In this document: positions 10,627-23,100 of the stretch, piece by piece
Position numbering within the stretch: position 1 is the first letter of the stretch
How the letters are laid out: the number at the start of each line of letters is the position of its first letter
Assembly: GCF_018294505.1 (NCBI RefSeq)
Contig: NC_057795.1
Location: forward strand, 233,241,035-233,305,034
Direction of reading: 5' to 3'
Origin: Triticum aestivum
Lineage: Eukaryota; Streptophyta; Magnoliopsida; Poales; Poaceae
Length of the DNA: 64,000 nucleotides
The notes under the pieces: generated by a model
Told to the model about the DNA's origin: nothing
Seen by the model: the letters and a program-made list of their open reading frames with translations, nothing else
Databases searched by the model: none
Made by a program: the position numbers and the translations under genes

Positions 10627-13600
10627 TGTCACATCCCTAGTCTGGTATGACCTAGACTAGCTAGTCATTTGTGCATCATGTTTATATTCCATTTAAATTT
10701 GAAATGAGGAGTGGTGGAACCCTCAGAATCATCTCTGAAAATGACCTAAATAAAAATTGCTCCAAAAAGGTCCAAGGAAATGTTCATGTTGCTCTCTGAA
10801 AATATTGGTCAGAGGTAAAATTCAAAAAAATATTTTAGGAGCTCATGGATATTTAATCTTGGCCATTTGGATTAATCCGATAATTATTTGCCTTGGATAT
10901 ATATTGTTATATATATAAAATATTGTCCAAAAATTATGCCATTTATAAAGGAGCTCTGGAATAATATAGTTAGCTCCTGCAAAAATTGGCATAAGGAAAT
11001 AAATTGATTTAGTATTACTAAATCAAAACATATGTCAGAAAAAAATAGAAAACAAAAATAAAAGAGGGAGACTTACTTGGGCCTCCTCCCTGTGCAGCCC
11101 AGCAGCAGCAGGCCAGCCCAGCCAGCAGGCGGCCCAGCCGCCTCCTCCTCTGTCGTCTTCTCCCCCTCGCCAAGCAGCTGCGTGCCGCGCGCACCGCCGC
11201 GCCGCGCCACCTCCTCCCTCCCTGCCTGCCTGTCCCCCCTCTCCCCTCCTCGTCTGGATGCCCCGGAGACGCCACGTAGCCACCCCGACCTCTCTCGCAC
11301 TCTCCCTCGCCCTCCTCCTCTCCCCCTGCTCTCTCCCTCGCACACCCGAGCGCCATCACCGCCGCCGCTCGCCGTTGTCGCGGCCACCGGCCTCCCCTCG
11401 CCCTCCGCCCGAGCCTAGTAGCTCCGCCTCGTCGTCCCCATCATCCTCGACGAGCCAAATGACCAGGGACGCGCTCCATCGCCGACACCGCCGTCTTCTT
11501 CATCGCCGGCGGCGAGCCCCATCGCCTGAGCCCCGCCATGTGGGCCCGGCCCGTCAGGTGATTAGCTTAGTGCTAATCACCGCTTAATTAACCCCCTGAG
11601 GCTGACATGTGGGCCCCGGTGCCCCCTAATCTTTTAATTAAGTTAATCTAACCCCCTGTTTAACCCCCTGACACTGACATGTGGACCCCACACGTCAGGT
11701 TTGACCCCAGTCAGCCGCAGTTGACTGCTGACGACGTGCTGACGTCATGCTGGCGCAATATATATTTTCTGGAATTAAAATAATTCAGGAAATTCCAGAA
11801 ATTGGTTTAAACTTCAAAAATTCATATCAATTCAACCGTAGCTCAGATTAAAATAATTTATATATGAAAAATTATCAGAAAAATGTAATCTATCCATCTG
11901 TACTAGTTTCATGCATGAAAAACCAACTTACACATGCTGAATATGAGAAAACACATTATGACATATTAAGAGACTTAATTTAGAATTGCATTTGAGCTTT
12001 TGGTTCAAATGGACTTCAAACCAAATGAATACTAGTTGCATTAGCTCAAACAACATCACATCTTCATGCCATGTTCATGCATCATATTGTTGCATATGTT
12101 TGTGTATTGATTGCCGACACTGTTCCTTCTCGATAGGTCCTGCTCCGGAGTCCGTTCCAGAGTGCCTGTCTATGAAGCAGTGCCTCCCTTGTTGATTTAC
12201 CAGGCAAGCAAACCCCCTTGTTCATTCCGATACAATCCTACTCTCTTGCTCCTGCTCTCAGTTATTGCATTAGGACAACAACGATTCATCTGCTACTTTG
12301 TGCTGCGGTAGTTGAACCCATTCCTCTACATGACCTGTCATTGCCACAGTAAATAGTTGAAACCCACTAGCATGTGTAGGAGTTGATTGAGCCATGTTGT
12401 GTTCCTACCATGCTATGCCTGCTATTGCTTAGAGTTGTGTCAGGTCTGGTTCATTGGGAATGAATTGGACTGTTACGATATGTTCTGATGCTGAGAGTGA
12501 AGTGTGTGAACACGATTTGGTAAAGGTAGCGGTGAGAGGCCATGTAGGAGTACATGGTGGGTTGTCTCACTGGAACCGTCCTTAAGCACTGAGTTCTATG
12601 TATGTTGTCCAATGACTCGATACTACCACACATTGGGTTCCGGTAACTCGACCCCTCTCGACTTATTAACCAACTTGGTCTCTGTCCAGGAGTCGCAACT
12701 AGTTTCTGGTGTTTGTAGGTAGTGCTATTTTTCTACCAAGTGGCACCCGGCAGGGTGGGCTTGGGACAGACTAGGCACACGTGGCCTGGTGTACCGAGTG
12801 GCACCCGGATGGTGGGCTCGGGAACCCTGCACACATCGTTTGGGGCCGTGAGCGACACCACGGCCGGATCTCCTTGCGGATGGAACCCGAATAGGCGATA
12901 AACCTGGACTAGAGTCTTGTGTGGTTAGTCAGGTCGTGGCCGACACCCTCGCCAGGCTTCCGCTTGAAGGTTGCCGAGATACATGACGTGTACATGGCGG
13001 TAAGTGGCGAGAGCGTGTGTGAAGAAGTACACCCCTGCAGGGTTAACATGATCTATTCGAATAGCCGGGTCCGCGGTTATGGACTTCATGGATGATTACA
13101 TGGTACATAGACAACTTGAAGTGGATACTCTAAAATGCTCAAGACAAGTGTGAGTGCTATGGATGGCCTTCTCGTAGGGAGACGGGGATGAATCCATAGT
13201 AGTGTATTGTGTGGTGATTAGTGGACTCGTGTGCGCCATATCACCTCAAGAGTTTTTGGTAGTCGTAGAACAGGATAGCCACAGAGTCAAAGCTGGCTTG
13301 CTGCAACTAAACCCCACATTACCCTCTTGATACAAATGCATGTATGATAGGATCTGATGTAAGTCTTGCTGAGTACCTTTGTACTCATGTTGCTTTATTT
13401 ATGTTTTTGGAGCGGAGACTTCGGTCTTAATAGTGTTCTCGTGGACTTCGATGAGTAGCTTGTACCTCAGCTACAATCTTGATCGGACGTTGTAGATAGT
13501 CAGGCTTTCAGCCTTTTTCATTTATAGATGTCTGTACTCAGACATGTAATGCTTCCGTTTGTTGCTTGATTGCTCTGAATGTTGGGTCATGTGACCCCTG

Positions 13601-14241
13601 TTTGTAATAAATGCTATGATGGCTCTTCTGAGCCTTTATCTATATGAGTTGTTGAGTTATGCTGTGATGCCATGTTGTACAGCACATACTTGCATGTTAT
13701 GCGTACATGTAATGTGTATTGCTATGTGTGGGATCTGACTATCTAGTTGTTTATCCTTAGTAGTCTTTCTTACTGGGAAATGTCTCCTAGTGCTTCCACT
13801 GAGCCCTGGTAGCTTGCTACTGCTCCGGAACACTTAGGCTGGCCGGCATGTGTCCTTCTTCGATCCTGTGTCTGTCCCTTCGGGGAAATGTCACGCGATG
13901 AATACCGGAGTCCTGTTAGCCCACTACAGCCCGGTTCACCGGAGTCCTGTTAGCCCAGTGCTACAGCCTGGATTCACTCGCTGATGACCGACACGTTCGA
14001 TGCTGGGTCATGGATGCCTGTCCCTGTAAGTTAGTGCCACTTTGGGTTTACGACTAGCCATGTCAGCCCGGGCTCTTTATCATATGGATGCTAGCGACAC
14101 CATCGTATACGTGTGCGAAAAGGCGCAAACGGTCCCGGGCAAAGGTAAGGCGACACCCGTGGGGATACCGTGCGTGAGGCCGCAAAGTGATATGAGGTGT
14201 TACATGCTAGATCGATGTGGCATTGAGTCGAGGTCCTGACA
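10627..14241 (+). repeat. Element C 5' LTR (3.6 kb)
   Basis: AT-rich start, a GC- and CT-rich block at about 11080-11550, then a promoter-like module (11701-11766) and about 2.5 kb of mixed sequence ending GTCCTGACA. Small ORFs of 60-113 codons here are low-complexity Arg/Pro/Gly-rich and occur on both strands of the GC block; they are not called. 62 bp at 11474-11535 are missing from the 3' LTR. Confidence 0.92.
11701..11766 (+). promoter_or_regulatory. Putative LTR promoter module of element C: W-boxes, paired TGACG motifs, TATA-like stretch
   Basis: TTGACC (11701) and TTGACT (11721) match W-box cores. TGACG occurs at 11729 and 11740, 11 bp apart, the second within a perfect TGACGTCA. A TATATATTTT stretch follows at 11759. 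Paired TGACG motifs resemble the as-1 element bound by TGA-class bZIP factors. The module is repeated in the 3' LTR (34316-34376) and, inverted, in both D LTRs. Function is inferred. Confidence 0.5.
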
Positions 14242-14729
14242 GCGTTGGTATCAAAGCCTGACTGCCTGTAGGATTACCAAGCCAAACTGGTCGAAGTTGA
14301 GTCTAGAAATTCTTTAGTTATATAAGGGAATTGATTGTGGGAAGGAACGTAAGGCTCTTTTTACTCCTTTACCTCATGGCCTTCTGATCTGAGTCATCCT
14401 ATCTTTCCTACGGGGTTAAGGAACTAGGCTTTCTCTTCCGTCTATCAGGATCACGTGTTACTACTCCGTAGTCCCATAGGATTGGTTGATCAGAGTCATA
14501 CCCCAGTTTTGAGTATTTCCGGTGTAGTCTGTTTAGCACTATCTCAGAACCTTGAGTGATGATGATGAGTATGCTACCACCCCATTTTTAGTAGGATATC
14601 TCATTCTGAGCATTTTACTGTCGTTATGCTGCCGGAATTTCCCTAGGAGTTCGAGTGATACTAATTCCTTGTCCTACATTCTACAGTCTATAGTTGATGC
14701 TGACTCCGTCCCTGGTTTCGTTTCTCAGG
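14242..14729 (+). other. Element C 5' leader
   Basis: 488 nt between LTR and gag. It resembles the D leader for most of its length (TTGAGTCTAGAAATTCTTTA, ATCAGGATCACGTGTTACT, TTATGCTGCC) and ends CTGGTTTCGTTTCTCAG directly before the gag ATG, which resembles a 3' splice site. No convincing ORF is seen. Confidence 0.7.
14246..14258 (+). other. Element C primer-binding site
   Basis: TGGTATCAAAGCC, 4 nt after the LTR end, complementary apart from one base to the 3' end of plant initiator tRNA-Met (usual form TGGTATCAGAGCC). Confidence 0.85.
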
Positions 14730-17700
14730 ATGTCATCAAGTTCTATTGTTCGTAGCCAGAAACATGGAGATGGTAGGGATGAGGATCCTCCCGACCCGCC
14801 TTCGTTGACAGAGTTCATGTTAGAAATGGAGAGGAACAAGCGTGAGTCTAACCGTTTGTTGGCACGTATGGAGGTGAACACCGCACATCAGTCCAATAAG
14901 TCTGCGACCATTCATGACTTCATTCGCTTGCACCCACCTACCTTTCATCATTCCATCGAGCCACTCGATGCAGATGACTGGCTCCGTAGCATCACTCATA
15001 AGCTGCGTTCCGCGAGCGTAGCTGAAGATGACAAGGTCACCTATGCCACATACCACCTGGAAGGTCCTGCTAGTCTTTGGTGGCAGAACTATGAGGCTAT
15101 GCTTCCAGCTGGCCAGAATCCTACCTGGAGAGATTTCACTGAGGCTTTTCATGAGCATCACATTCCTGAAGCCCTCATCGATCGCAAGAGAGAAGAGTTC
15201 TGTAGTTTGACCCAGAGTAAGATGGCTGTTGATGCTTACAGTAGAGAGTTTGAGAACCTCGCCCGCTATGCCATAGAAGAAGTGTCCACGGACGCCAAGA
15301 AGCAGGCTAGGTTCCGGAAGGGTCTCAACCTCAAGTTGCGTCGTGATCTCCACCTGCACCATTGTGATACATTCCAAGCCCTTGTGAACAAGGCCATCAA
15401 TGCAGAGACAGCTCAGCTCACTTACGAGGAGTCTCGTAAGCACACCCGTGATTTGGGATCTTCCTCTGGCTCTAGTTCCCAGAAGCGCCGGATTTGGGTT
15501 CCAAACTCCGCTCTTCCTTTCGGTTATGCACCGAGGCCATCCCATGTGGTGCCTCCCCCAGCTCAGCCATATGTCCCACCCAGGCCTACTGGTAGACCGT
15601 TTGTCAGTGCGGGTCCACGTCCAACCTCAGGGACTTGCTTCACATGCGGGAAGCCAGGACACTATGCACGTGACTGCTCTCAGACTAGTTATGCTCCACC
15701 CCAGCCCGAGAAGACTGTTGGCTGTGTTAAGCCGCCGAGTAAGTCGATCAAAGCCAAGCCAGTTCACACTAAACATGGACGTGTGCATCACGTCTCAGCT
15801 AAAGACGCTCATGATGATCCGGATGTCGTTCTTGGAACACTCCTTGTCAATTGTCACCCAGCATCGGTTCTATTCGATACTGGAGCATCTCATTCCTTCA
15901 TTTCTGAAGGCTATGCTCGTTTGCACGACATGTCATTTTGTGATATGCCAACTCCGCTTGAAATCCAAACCCCAGGGTCTAGATGGCAGACCACCAGAAT
16001 TAGCCATGGTAATGAAATCCTTGTTGATACACTTGTATTCCTTGCATCATTTGTAGCCCTCAAGTCCTCAGATATTAACATCATCTTGGGTATGGACTGG
16101 ATGACAGCTCATCATGCCAAGATTGATTGTTACACAAGATCTGTTCAGCTTACACACCCATCTGGCAAGATAGTCACTGTCTCCACTAGAGTTGCAAAGC
16201 ATCAGCTCTATTCTCTTAATGCCAGCCCTCTTCCAGACCTTGAAGATATCCCGGTAGTCCGTGACTTTTCGGATGTCTTTCCAGAGGAACTGCCAGGTGT
16301 TCCCCCTGACAGAGATGTAGAGTTCGTCATAGATCTTATCCCAGGAACAGCTCCAATCTCTAGGAGACCTTACAAGATGGCACCCTTAGAACTAGCCGAG
16401 CTTAAGAAACAACTTGATGAGTCCTTGCAAAAGGGTTTCATCCGTCCTAGTTCTTCTCCTTGGGCTTGCCCCGTCCTCTTTGTCAAGAAGAAAGACGGTA
16501 TGGACCGGATGGTTGTAGATTATCGTCCCGTTAATTTGGTCACGATAAAGAACAAGTATCCGCTCCCCAGGATCAACGATCTGTATGATCAGCTCGCTGG
16601 ATCCTCAGTCTTCTCCAAGATGGATTTGAGGTTAGGATACCACCAAATTAAGATCAGAAACGGGGACATTCCCAAGACAGCTTTTGTCACTCGTTATGGC
16701 CAGTACGAGTACACCATCATGTCCTTTGGCCTAACCAACGCCCCAGCCACATTCTCCCGCTTGATGAACTCGATCTTCATGGAGTACTTAGATAAGTTCG
16801 TCGTGGTTTACCTCGATGATATTCTTATTTACTCGAAGAACGAGGAAGAGCATGCCGAACATCTTAGACTTGTGTTAGAAAAACTCAGAGAGCACCGCCT
16901 TTATGCCAAGTTCTCCAAGTGTGAATTTTGGTTGCCAGAAGTGACCTACCTAGGCCACGTAATTTCTGGTAAGGGCATTGCTGTCAATCCCGAGAGAGTT
17001 CAGGCTGTTCTTAATTGGACTCCACCTCAAACCGTTAAACAAGTTAGGAGCTTCCTTGGTCTAGCCAGCTATTGTCGCTGCTTTGTTGAAAACTTCTCCA
17101 AAGTAGCCAAACCCCTCACGGAACTTCTCAAGAAAGATAAAAAGTTCGAGTGGTCCCCACAGTGTGAGTACAGTTTTCAGGAACTGAAAAGACGCCTGAC
17201 TTCTGCTCCCATACTTGTGTCACCGGATTTCACTAAAGACTTTATTATCTACTGCGACGCCTCACGACAGGGACTAGGTTGCATTCTTATGCAGGATCGT
17301 CATGTGATTGCCTATGCATCTCGACAGTTGCATCCACATGAGGATAATTATCCTACACATGATCTAGAGCTTGCAGCCGTAGTCTATGCACTCAAGACCT
17401 GGCGACATTACCTCCTTGGTAAACGTTGCGAGATCTACACTGATCACCAGAGTCTCAAGTATATCTTCACCCAACCGGATCTGAACCTTAGGCAAAGACG
17501 TTGGTTGGAGTTAATCACAGATTATGTTCTAGGGATTACCTACACCCCAGGCAAAGCCAATGTCATGGCTGATGCGCTAAGCCGTAAATCCTATTGCAAC
17601 AATCTCATGTTGCAGCAAGGCCAACCACTTCTCCATGAGGAATTCTGTAAGCTTAATCTTCACATTGCTCCTCACGGATTCCTTTCTACCTTGGTGGCGA

Positions 17701-19094
17701 AACCTGATCTTGAAGATCGGATTGTCGCTGCTCAAAAGCAAGACACAGGAATTTCTCGGATCAAGAGAAACATTAAGAAGGGAGTTGGTGGATGTTTCTC
17801 TATGGATGATCGTGGTGTTGTTTTCTTTGAGAATCGCTTGGTGGTTCCCAAGAATCAACATCTGCGACAATTGATTCTTAAGGAGGCGCATGAATCTCCT
17901 CTCACGATTCATCCCGGTAGTACTAAGATGTATCAGGACCTACGCCAGAGGTTCTGGTGGACTAGGATGAAGAGAGAAATCGCTGAGTTCATTGCTAAAT
18001 GTGACGTTTGTCGTCGCGTTAAGGCAGATCATCAAAGACCTGCTGGCACCCTTCAGCCTTTAGCTATTCCTGAATGGAAATGGGATAAAGTTGGTATGGA
18101 CTTCATCACCGGTTTTCCCAGGACCAAAAGAGGGAATAACGCTATCTTCGTAGTCGTTGATCGTCTTTCCAAAGTGGCTCACTTCCTTCCTGTTCGAGAG
18201 AGTATCACTGCAAGTCAGCTTGCTGACATATACATTTCTCGAATAGTATCACTCCATGGTGTTCCACTGGAGATCAATTCAGACCGTGGCAGTCTTTTCA
18301 CTTCTCATTTCTGGGAGAGTTTCCAAACTGCCATGGGAACCCATCTTTCCTTCAGTACCGCTTTCCACCCTCAGTCGAGTGGTCAGGTGGAACGGGTCAA
18401 TCAAATTCTCGAAGACATGCTCAGAGCTTGCGTTATCTCATTCGGTATGGATTGGGAGAAATGTCTTCCTTTTGCTGAGTTTGCTTATAACAATAGTTAT
18501 CAATCCAGCCTCAAGAAAGCTCCTTTTGAAGTTCTCTATGGACGAAGATGTCGAACACCTTTGAACTGGTCAGAAACCGGTGAAAGACAATTCTTTGGAC
18601 CGGACATGATCCAGGAGGCAGAAGAGCAAGTTCGCATCATTTGTGAGAATTTGAAAATAGCCCAATCTCGTCAAAAAAGCCAGTACGATCGTCATCATAA
18701 GGATATGACTTATGAAATTGGCGACCAAGCTTACCTTCGGGTTACTCCCTTGAAGGGTAACCATCGTTTCGGTATCAAGGGCAAGTTGGCTCCTCATTAC
18801 ATTGGTCCTTTTCGCATTCTCGCTAAACGAGGAGAGGTTGCCTACCAATTGGAACTACCCCCACATCTTTCTCGAGTTCATGATGTCTTCCACGTCTCTC
18901 AACTCAGGCATTGCTTCTCGGATCCCATCCGCGGAGTGGACCACGAAACGCTTGATCTCCAAGATAACCTGACATACCGAGAGTACCCGGTTCGCATTCT
19001 TGATCAAGCAGAGCGTGTTACTCGACGTCAGAACATCAAGTTTCTCAAGGTTCAGTGGTCTCATCATTCCGAGAGAGAAGCTATTTGGGAGTGA
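14730..19094 (+). CDS. gag-pol: Element C gag-pol polyprotein (stop within the chromodomain)
   Basis: Single open frame of 1454 codons from ATG 14730, the position equivalent to the gag start of D. Domains in order: gag core ([22 protein letters not shown]); CCHC knuckle [14 protein letters not shown] near 15640; aspartic protease [12 protein letters not shown] near 15875; RT with [12 protein letters not shown] near 16807; RNase H from [10 protein letters not shown]; integrase zinc finger ending CDVC; DDE residues in [15 protein letters not shown] and GQVERVN; GPF module; chromodomain start [16 protein letters not shown] at 19092-19094, where D has an arginine codon, removes the C-terminal half of the chromodomain, which would impair targeting to modified chromatin. 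The frame stays open after it nearly to the LTR. Confidence 0.93.
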   Translation: MSSSSIVRSQKHGDGRDEDPPDPPSLTEFMLEMERNKRESNRLLARMEVNTAHQSNKSATIHDFIRLHPPTFHHSIEPLDADDWLRSITHKLRSASVAEDDKVTYATYHLEGPASLWWQNYEAMLPAGQNPTWRDFTEAFHEHHIPEALIDRKREEFCSLTQSKMAVDAYSREFENLARYAIEEVSTDAKKQARFRKGLNLKLRRDLHLHHCDTFQALVNKAINAETAQLTYEESRKHTRDLGSSSGSSSQKRRIWVPNSALPFGYAPRPSHVVPPPAQPYVPPRPTGRPFVSAGPRPTSGTCFTCGKPGHYARDCSQTSYAPPQPEKTVGCVKPPSKSIKAKPVHTKHGRVHHVSAKDAHDDPDVVLGTLLVNCHPASVLFDTGASHSFISEGYARLHDMSFCDMPTPLEIQTPGSRWQTTRISHGNEILVDTLVFLASFVALKSSDINIILGMDWMTAHHAKIDCYTRSVQLTHPSGKIVTVSTRVAKHQLYSLNASPLPDLEDIPVVRDFSDVFPEELPGVPPDRDVEFVIDLIPGTAPISRRPYKMAPLELAELKKQLDESLQKGFIRPSSSPWACPVLFVKKKDGMDRMVVDYRPVNLVTIKNKYPLPRINDLYDQLAGSSVFSKMDLRLGYHQIKIRNGDIPKTAFVTRYGQYEYTIMSFGLTNAPATFSRLMNSIFMEYLDKFVVVYLDDILIYSKNEEEHAEHLRLVLEKLREHRLYAKFSKCEFWLPEVTYLGHVISGKGIAVNPERVQAVLNWTPPQTVKQVRSFLGLASYCRCFVENFSKVAKPLTELLKKDKKFEWSPQCEYSFQELKRRLTSAPILVSPDFTKDFIIYCDASRQGLGCILMQDRHVIAYASRQLHPHEDNYPTHDLELAAVVYALKTWRHYLLGKRCEIYTDHQSLKYIFTQPDLNLRQRRWLELITDYVLGITYTPGKANVMADALSRKSYCNNLMLQQGQPLLHEEFCKLNLHIAPHGFLSTLVAKPDLEDRIVAAQKQDTGISRIKRNIKKGVGGCFSMDDRGVVFFENRLVVPKNQHLRQLILKEAHESPLTIHPGSTKMYQDLRQRFWWTRMKREIAEFIAKCDVCRRVKADHQRPAGTLQPLAIPEWKWDKVGMDFITGFPRTKRGNNAIFVVVDRLSKVAHFLPVRESITASQLADIYISRIVSLHGVPLEINSDRGSLFTSHFWESFQTAMGTHLSFSTAFHPQSSGQVERVNQILEDMLRACVISFGMDWEKCLPFAEFAYNNSYQSSLKKAPFEVLYGRRCRTPLNWSETGERQFFGPDMIQEAEEQVRIICENLKIAQSRQKSQYDRHHKDMTYEIGDQAYLRVTPLKGNHRFGIKGKLAPHYIGPFRILAKRGEVAYQLELPPHLSRVHDVFHVSQLRHCFSDPIRGVDHETLDLQDNLTYREYPVRILDQAERVTRRQNIKFLKVQWSHHSEREAIWE

Positions 19095-19179
19095 GAAGAT
19101 CGTCTTCGACTGGAGTACCCCGCTTTCTTTCCGTCGACCCCTGAATCTCGGGACGAGATTCTTTCAAGTGGGGGCGAGT
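19092..19179 (+). pseudogene. Element C: chromodomain tail beyond the stop, and polypurine tract
   Basis: After the TGA, codons corresponding to [13 protein letters not shown] of element D continue in frame. A purine-rich AAGTGGGGGCGAG lies directly against the 3' LTR at 19180 and serves as the PPT. Confidence 0.8.
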
Positions 19180-20116
19180 TGTCACATCCCTAGTCTGGTA
19201 TGACCTAGACTAGCTAGTCATTTGTGCATCATGTTTATATTCCATTTAAATTTGAAATGAGGATTGGTGGAACCCTCAGAATCATCTCTGAAAATGACCT
19301 AAATAAAAATTTCTCCAAAAAGGTCCAAGGAAATGTTCATGTTGCTCTCTAAAAATATTGGTCAGAGGTAAAATTCAAAAAAATATTTTAGGAGCTCATG
19401 GATATTTAATCTTGGCCATTTGGATTATTCCGATAATTATTTGCCTTGGATATATATTGTTATATATATAAAATATTGTCCAAAAATTATGCCATTTATA
19501 AAGGAGCTCTGGAATAATATAGTTAGCTCCTGCAAAAATTGGCATAAGGAAATAAATTGATTTAGTATTATTACTAAATCAAAACATATGTCAGAAAAAA
19601 ATTAGAAAACAAAAATAAAAGAGGGAGATTTACCTGGGCCTCCTCCCTGTGCAGCCCAGCAGCAGCAGGCCGGCCCAGCCAGCAGGCGGCCCAGCCGCCT
19701 CCTCCTCTGTCGTCTTCTCCCCCTCGCCAAGCAGCTGCGTGCCGCGCGCACCGCCACGCCGCGCCACCTCCTCCCTCCCTGCCTGCCTGTCCCCCCTCTC
19801 CCCTCCTCGTCTGGATGCCCCGGAGACGCCACGCAGCCACCCCGACCTCTCTTGCACTCTCCCTCGCCCTCCTCCTCTCCCCCTGCTCTCTCCCTCGCAC
19901 ACCCGAGCGCCATCACCGCCGCCGCTCGCCGTTGCCGCGGCCACCGGCCTCCCCTCGCCCTCCGCCCGAGCCTAGTAGCTCCGCCTTGTCGTCCGCATCG
20001 TCCTCGACGAGCCAAGTGACCAGGGACGCGCCATGTGGGCCCGGCCCGTCAGGTGATTAGCTTAGTGCTAATCACCGCTTAATTAACCCCCTGAGGCTGA
20101 CATGTGGGCCCCGGTG
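19180..20116 (+). repeat. Element C 3' LTR, left part
   Basis: Matches 10627 onward with few differences. It lacks the 62 bp present at 11474-11535. It stops at GGGCCCCGGTG where D begins; the match to the 5' LTR resumes at 34221. Confidence 0.93.
20108..20116. repeat. 9-bp direct repeat flanking element D, left copy (GCCCCGGTG)
   Basis: GCCCCGGTG directly left of D; the same 9 bases lie directly right of D at 34221-34229, while the uninterrupted 5' LTR of C has it once (11617-11625). This is longer than the usual 5-bp duplication. Confidence 0.85.
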
Positions 20117-23100
20117 TGTCAGGACCCCGACTCGATGTCACATCGATCTAGCCGGTAACACCTCATATCACTTTGCGGCCTCACGCACGGTATCCCCACG
20201 TGTGTCGCCTTACCTTTGCCCGGGACCGTTTGCGCCTTTTGGCTCACGTATATGATAGTGTCGCTAGCATCCATATGATAAGGAGCCCGGGCTGACATGA
20301 CTAGTCGTAAACCCAAAGTGGCACAGACTTACAGGGACAGGCATCCATGACCCAGCTTCGAACGTGTCGGTCATCAGCAAGTGGGTCCGGGCTGTAGCAC
20401 TGGGCTAGCAGGACTCCGGTAAACCGGGCTGTAGCGGGCTAACAGGACTCCGGTACTCAAAGCGTGACATTTCCCCGAAGGGACAGACACAGGAACGAAG
20501 AAGGACACATGCCGGCCAGCCTAAGTGTTCCAGAGCAGTAGCAAGCTACCATGGCTCAGCGGTAACACTAGGAGACATTTCCCGGTAAGAGAGGCTACTA
20601 AAGATAAACAACTAGATAGTCAGATCCCACACATACCAAGCATTTCAATCATACACACAATATGCTCGATATGTGCAAATACAACGAAGCATCACAACAT
20701 GACTCTACGATACAAGTACTTTATTTAAGGCTCAGAGAGCCATACATAACATGCACAAAGGTACGGGTCTCACGACCCAACATTCAAGTCATACAGTCAT
20801 ACAAACCAGCAGCGGAAGTAACTTGTCTGAGTATAGACAACTAGTAAAATAAAAGAGGCTTGGAAAGCCTAGCTATACTACGTGGTCCTTCACAAGCTCA
20901 GGGTCACCACCAGGGTCTTTTAGCCTACTCGTTGATGCCAACGTCTACATAGAACCCATCAGAAGGGGTTGCAGCATCTTCTATAAAAACGTAAATTATA
21001 GCAACATGAGTACAAAGGTACTCAGCAAGACTTACATCAGATCCTACATACATGCATATTATCAAGAAGGGTTGGTGGAGTTATTGCAGCAAGCCAGCTT
21101 TGACTCTTGGCTAGACTATCCTACGATACTTCAACTTGAAAAGGTTTTGCGCACACGAGTCCACTACTCACCACTTCAATACATTACCGAGGATCCGCCT
21201 CCGTCTTCCTACGGAAGAGCCATCCTCGGCACTCACACTTATCTTGAGGCTTTTAACAGTTTCCATTTACTTGTCTATGAACTGTATAGGCAACCAAGTA
21301 GTCCTTTACCACGAACGCGGCTATTCGAATAGATCATGTTAACCCTGCAGGGGTGTACTTCTTCATACACGCTCTCACCACTTACCGTTGTTTACACGAC
21401 ATGTACTCGGCAACCTTCAAGCGGAAGCCCAACGTGGGTGTCGGCCACGACCTACCTAATCACCTAAGCCTCCAGTCCAGGTTTATCGCCTATTCAGGTT
21501 CCATCCGCAGGGAGTCCGGCCGAGGTTTCCCATACGGCCCCGAACGATGTGAACAGGGTTCCCGAGATACCTAACGGGTATTTGGTACACCCGGCCACGT
21601 ACCTACCGCATCACAGCCCACCCCTACGGTCAGCGCTGTCCACGGCCTCCAGTAGGCTACAAACACCAGAAACTACTTGCAACTCCTGGACGGAGAACTA
21701 GGGTGAATAAGAAGCCGAGAGGGTCCATTGGTTTCGGGCCCAATGCATGGTAGTAGCTGTATCTTAAATCACACATACAGATCTCAGTGCTTAAGGTCGG
21801 CTTCAATGAAACAACCCACCATGTACTCCTACATGGCCTCTCATCGACACCTTTACCAAATCGTGTTCACCACACCACTCTCATTACCGACATAATCATT
21901 TCACTCTAGCCCATCACCCAGATGAACCAGACCTGACACGACTCTAAGCATAGCAGGCATAGCAAGGTAGGAACAACACATACATATGGCTCATACAACT
22001 CCTACACATGCTAGTGGGTTTCATCTAGTTACTGTGGCAATGAGAGGTCATGCAGAGGAAATGGGTTCAACTACCGTAGCACACAGCAGTTTGAAACGCG
22101 TTGTCTTAATGGAGTAAAAGAGAGCAGGAGCGAGAACATGGGATTGTATCGATATGATCAAATGGTTGGTTGCTTGCCTGATGGTTCGATGCACTGATAC
22201 GGTTCTTCGTTAGGGTAATCACGGTACTCCTCGGAGGCAGAACCTGTCGCAAAGGACACCGATACACAACCATCACCAAACAATGTGCAACAATATGATG
22301 CATGCATGAAACATGGCAATATGAATGTGTTGGGCTAATGCAACTAAAACCAGAAGGGTTTGAACCAATTTGAATCAAAGATTCAAATTTCAAACTCAAG
22401 CATGGCCTTTTAAAGTGCTTTTCCTTGTTCTGCTTTAAACATCAATTTAACTTGTTTGATCATGCATGAAAATAGTACAGATGGATAGATTGGATTTTTC
22501 TGATCATTTTTCATATATAATTTGTCTGATTTGGAGTTACAGAATAAAAGTTATGAATTTTTGAAGTTTAAATAATATTCTGGAATTTCCTGATTTAATT
22601 AAATCCAGAAATATATATATTGCGCCAGCATGACGTCAGCATGACGTCAGCGGTCAACTGCGGCTGGCTGGGGTCAAACCTGACGTGTGGGGTCGACACG
22701 TCAGTGACAGGGGGGTTTAACAGGGTTAGTTTAATTCTAATTAAGAATTAGTGGCGCTGGGGCCCACTGGTCAGTGTCAGGGGAGGGTTAATTAAGCGGT
22801 GATTAGCACTAAGCTAATCACCTGATGGGTCGGGCCCACATGGCAGGGTTCAGGCGACGGGGCTCGCCGCCGGCGACCTCTGGACGCGGCGGAGTCCGCG
22901 CCACAGGCCACGGGGACGGCGTCTGAGAGCACCGGGGCGTAGCCCGGGCTCGTCCGCATCCAGGGGAGCAGACGGGAAGCCGCGGGGATGCCGGAGCTCG
23001 TCGGAGCGAAGCTCGGGGCGGCGGACGGAGTTCGGCTTCGAGTGGAAATGGGCTGCGGGGCACGGGGAGGCCACCTGAGGGGCTCGGCGGCACCCTCGTG

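Noticed and set aside
11018..11587. Arg/Gly- and Pro/Ser-rich ORFs in the C LTR (also 19574-20060)
   Set aside because: Open on both strands because of CT-rich, stop-poor sequence; duplicated simply because they lie in LTRs.
12111..14239. ORFs of 60-69 codons in the C LTR, with inverted counterparts in D
   Set aside because: Differences between copies do not respect codon positions as far as I can see, and no domain is visible.
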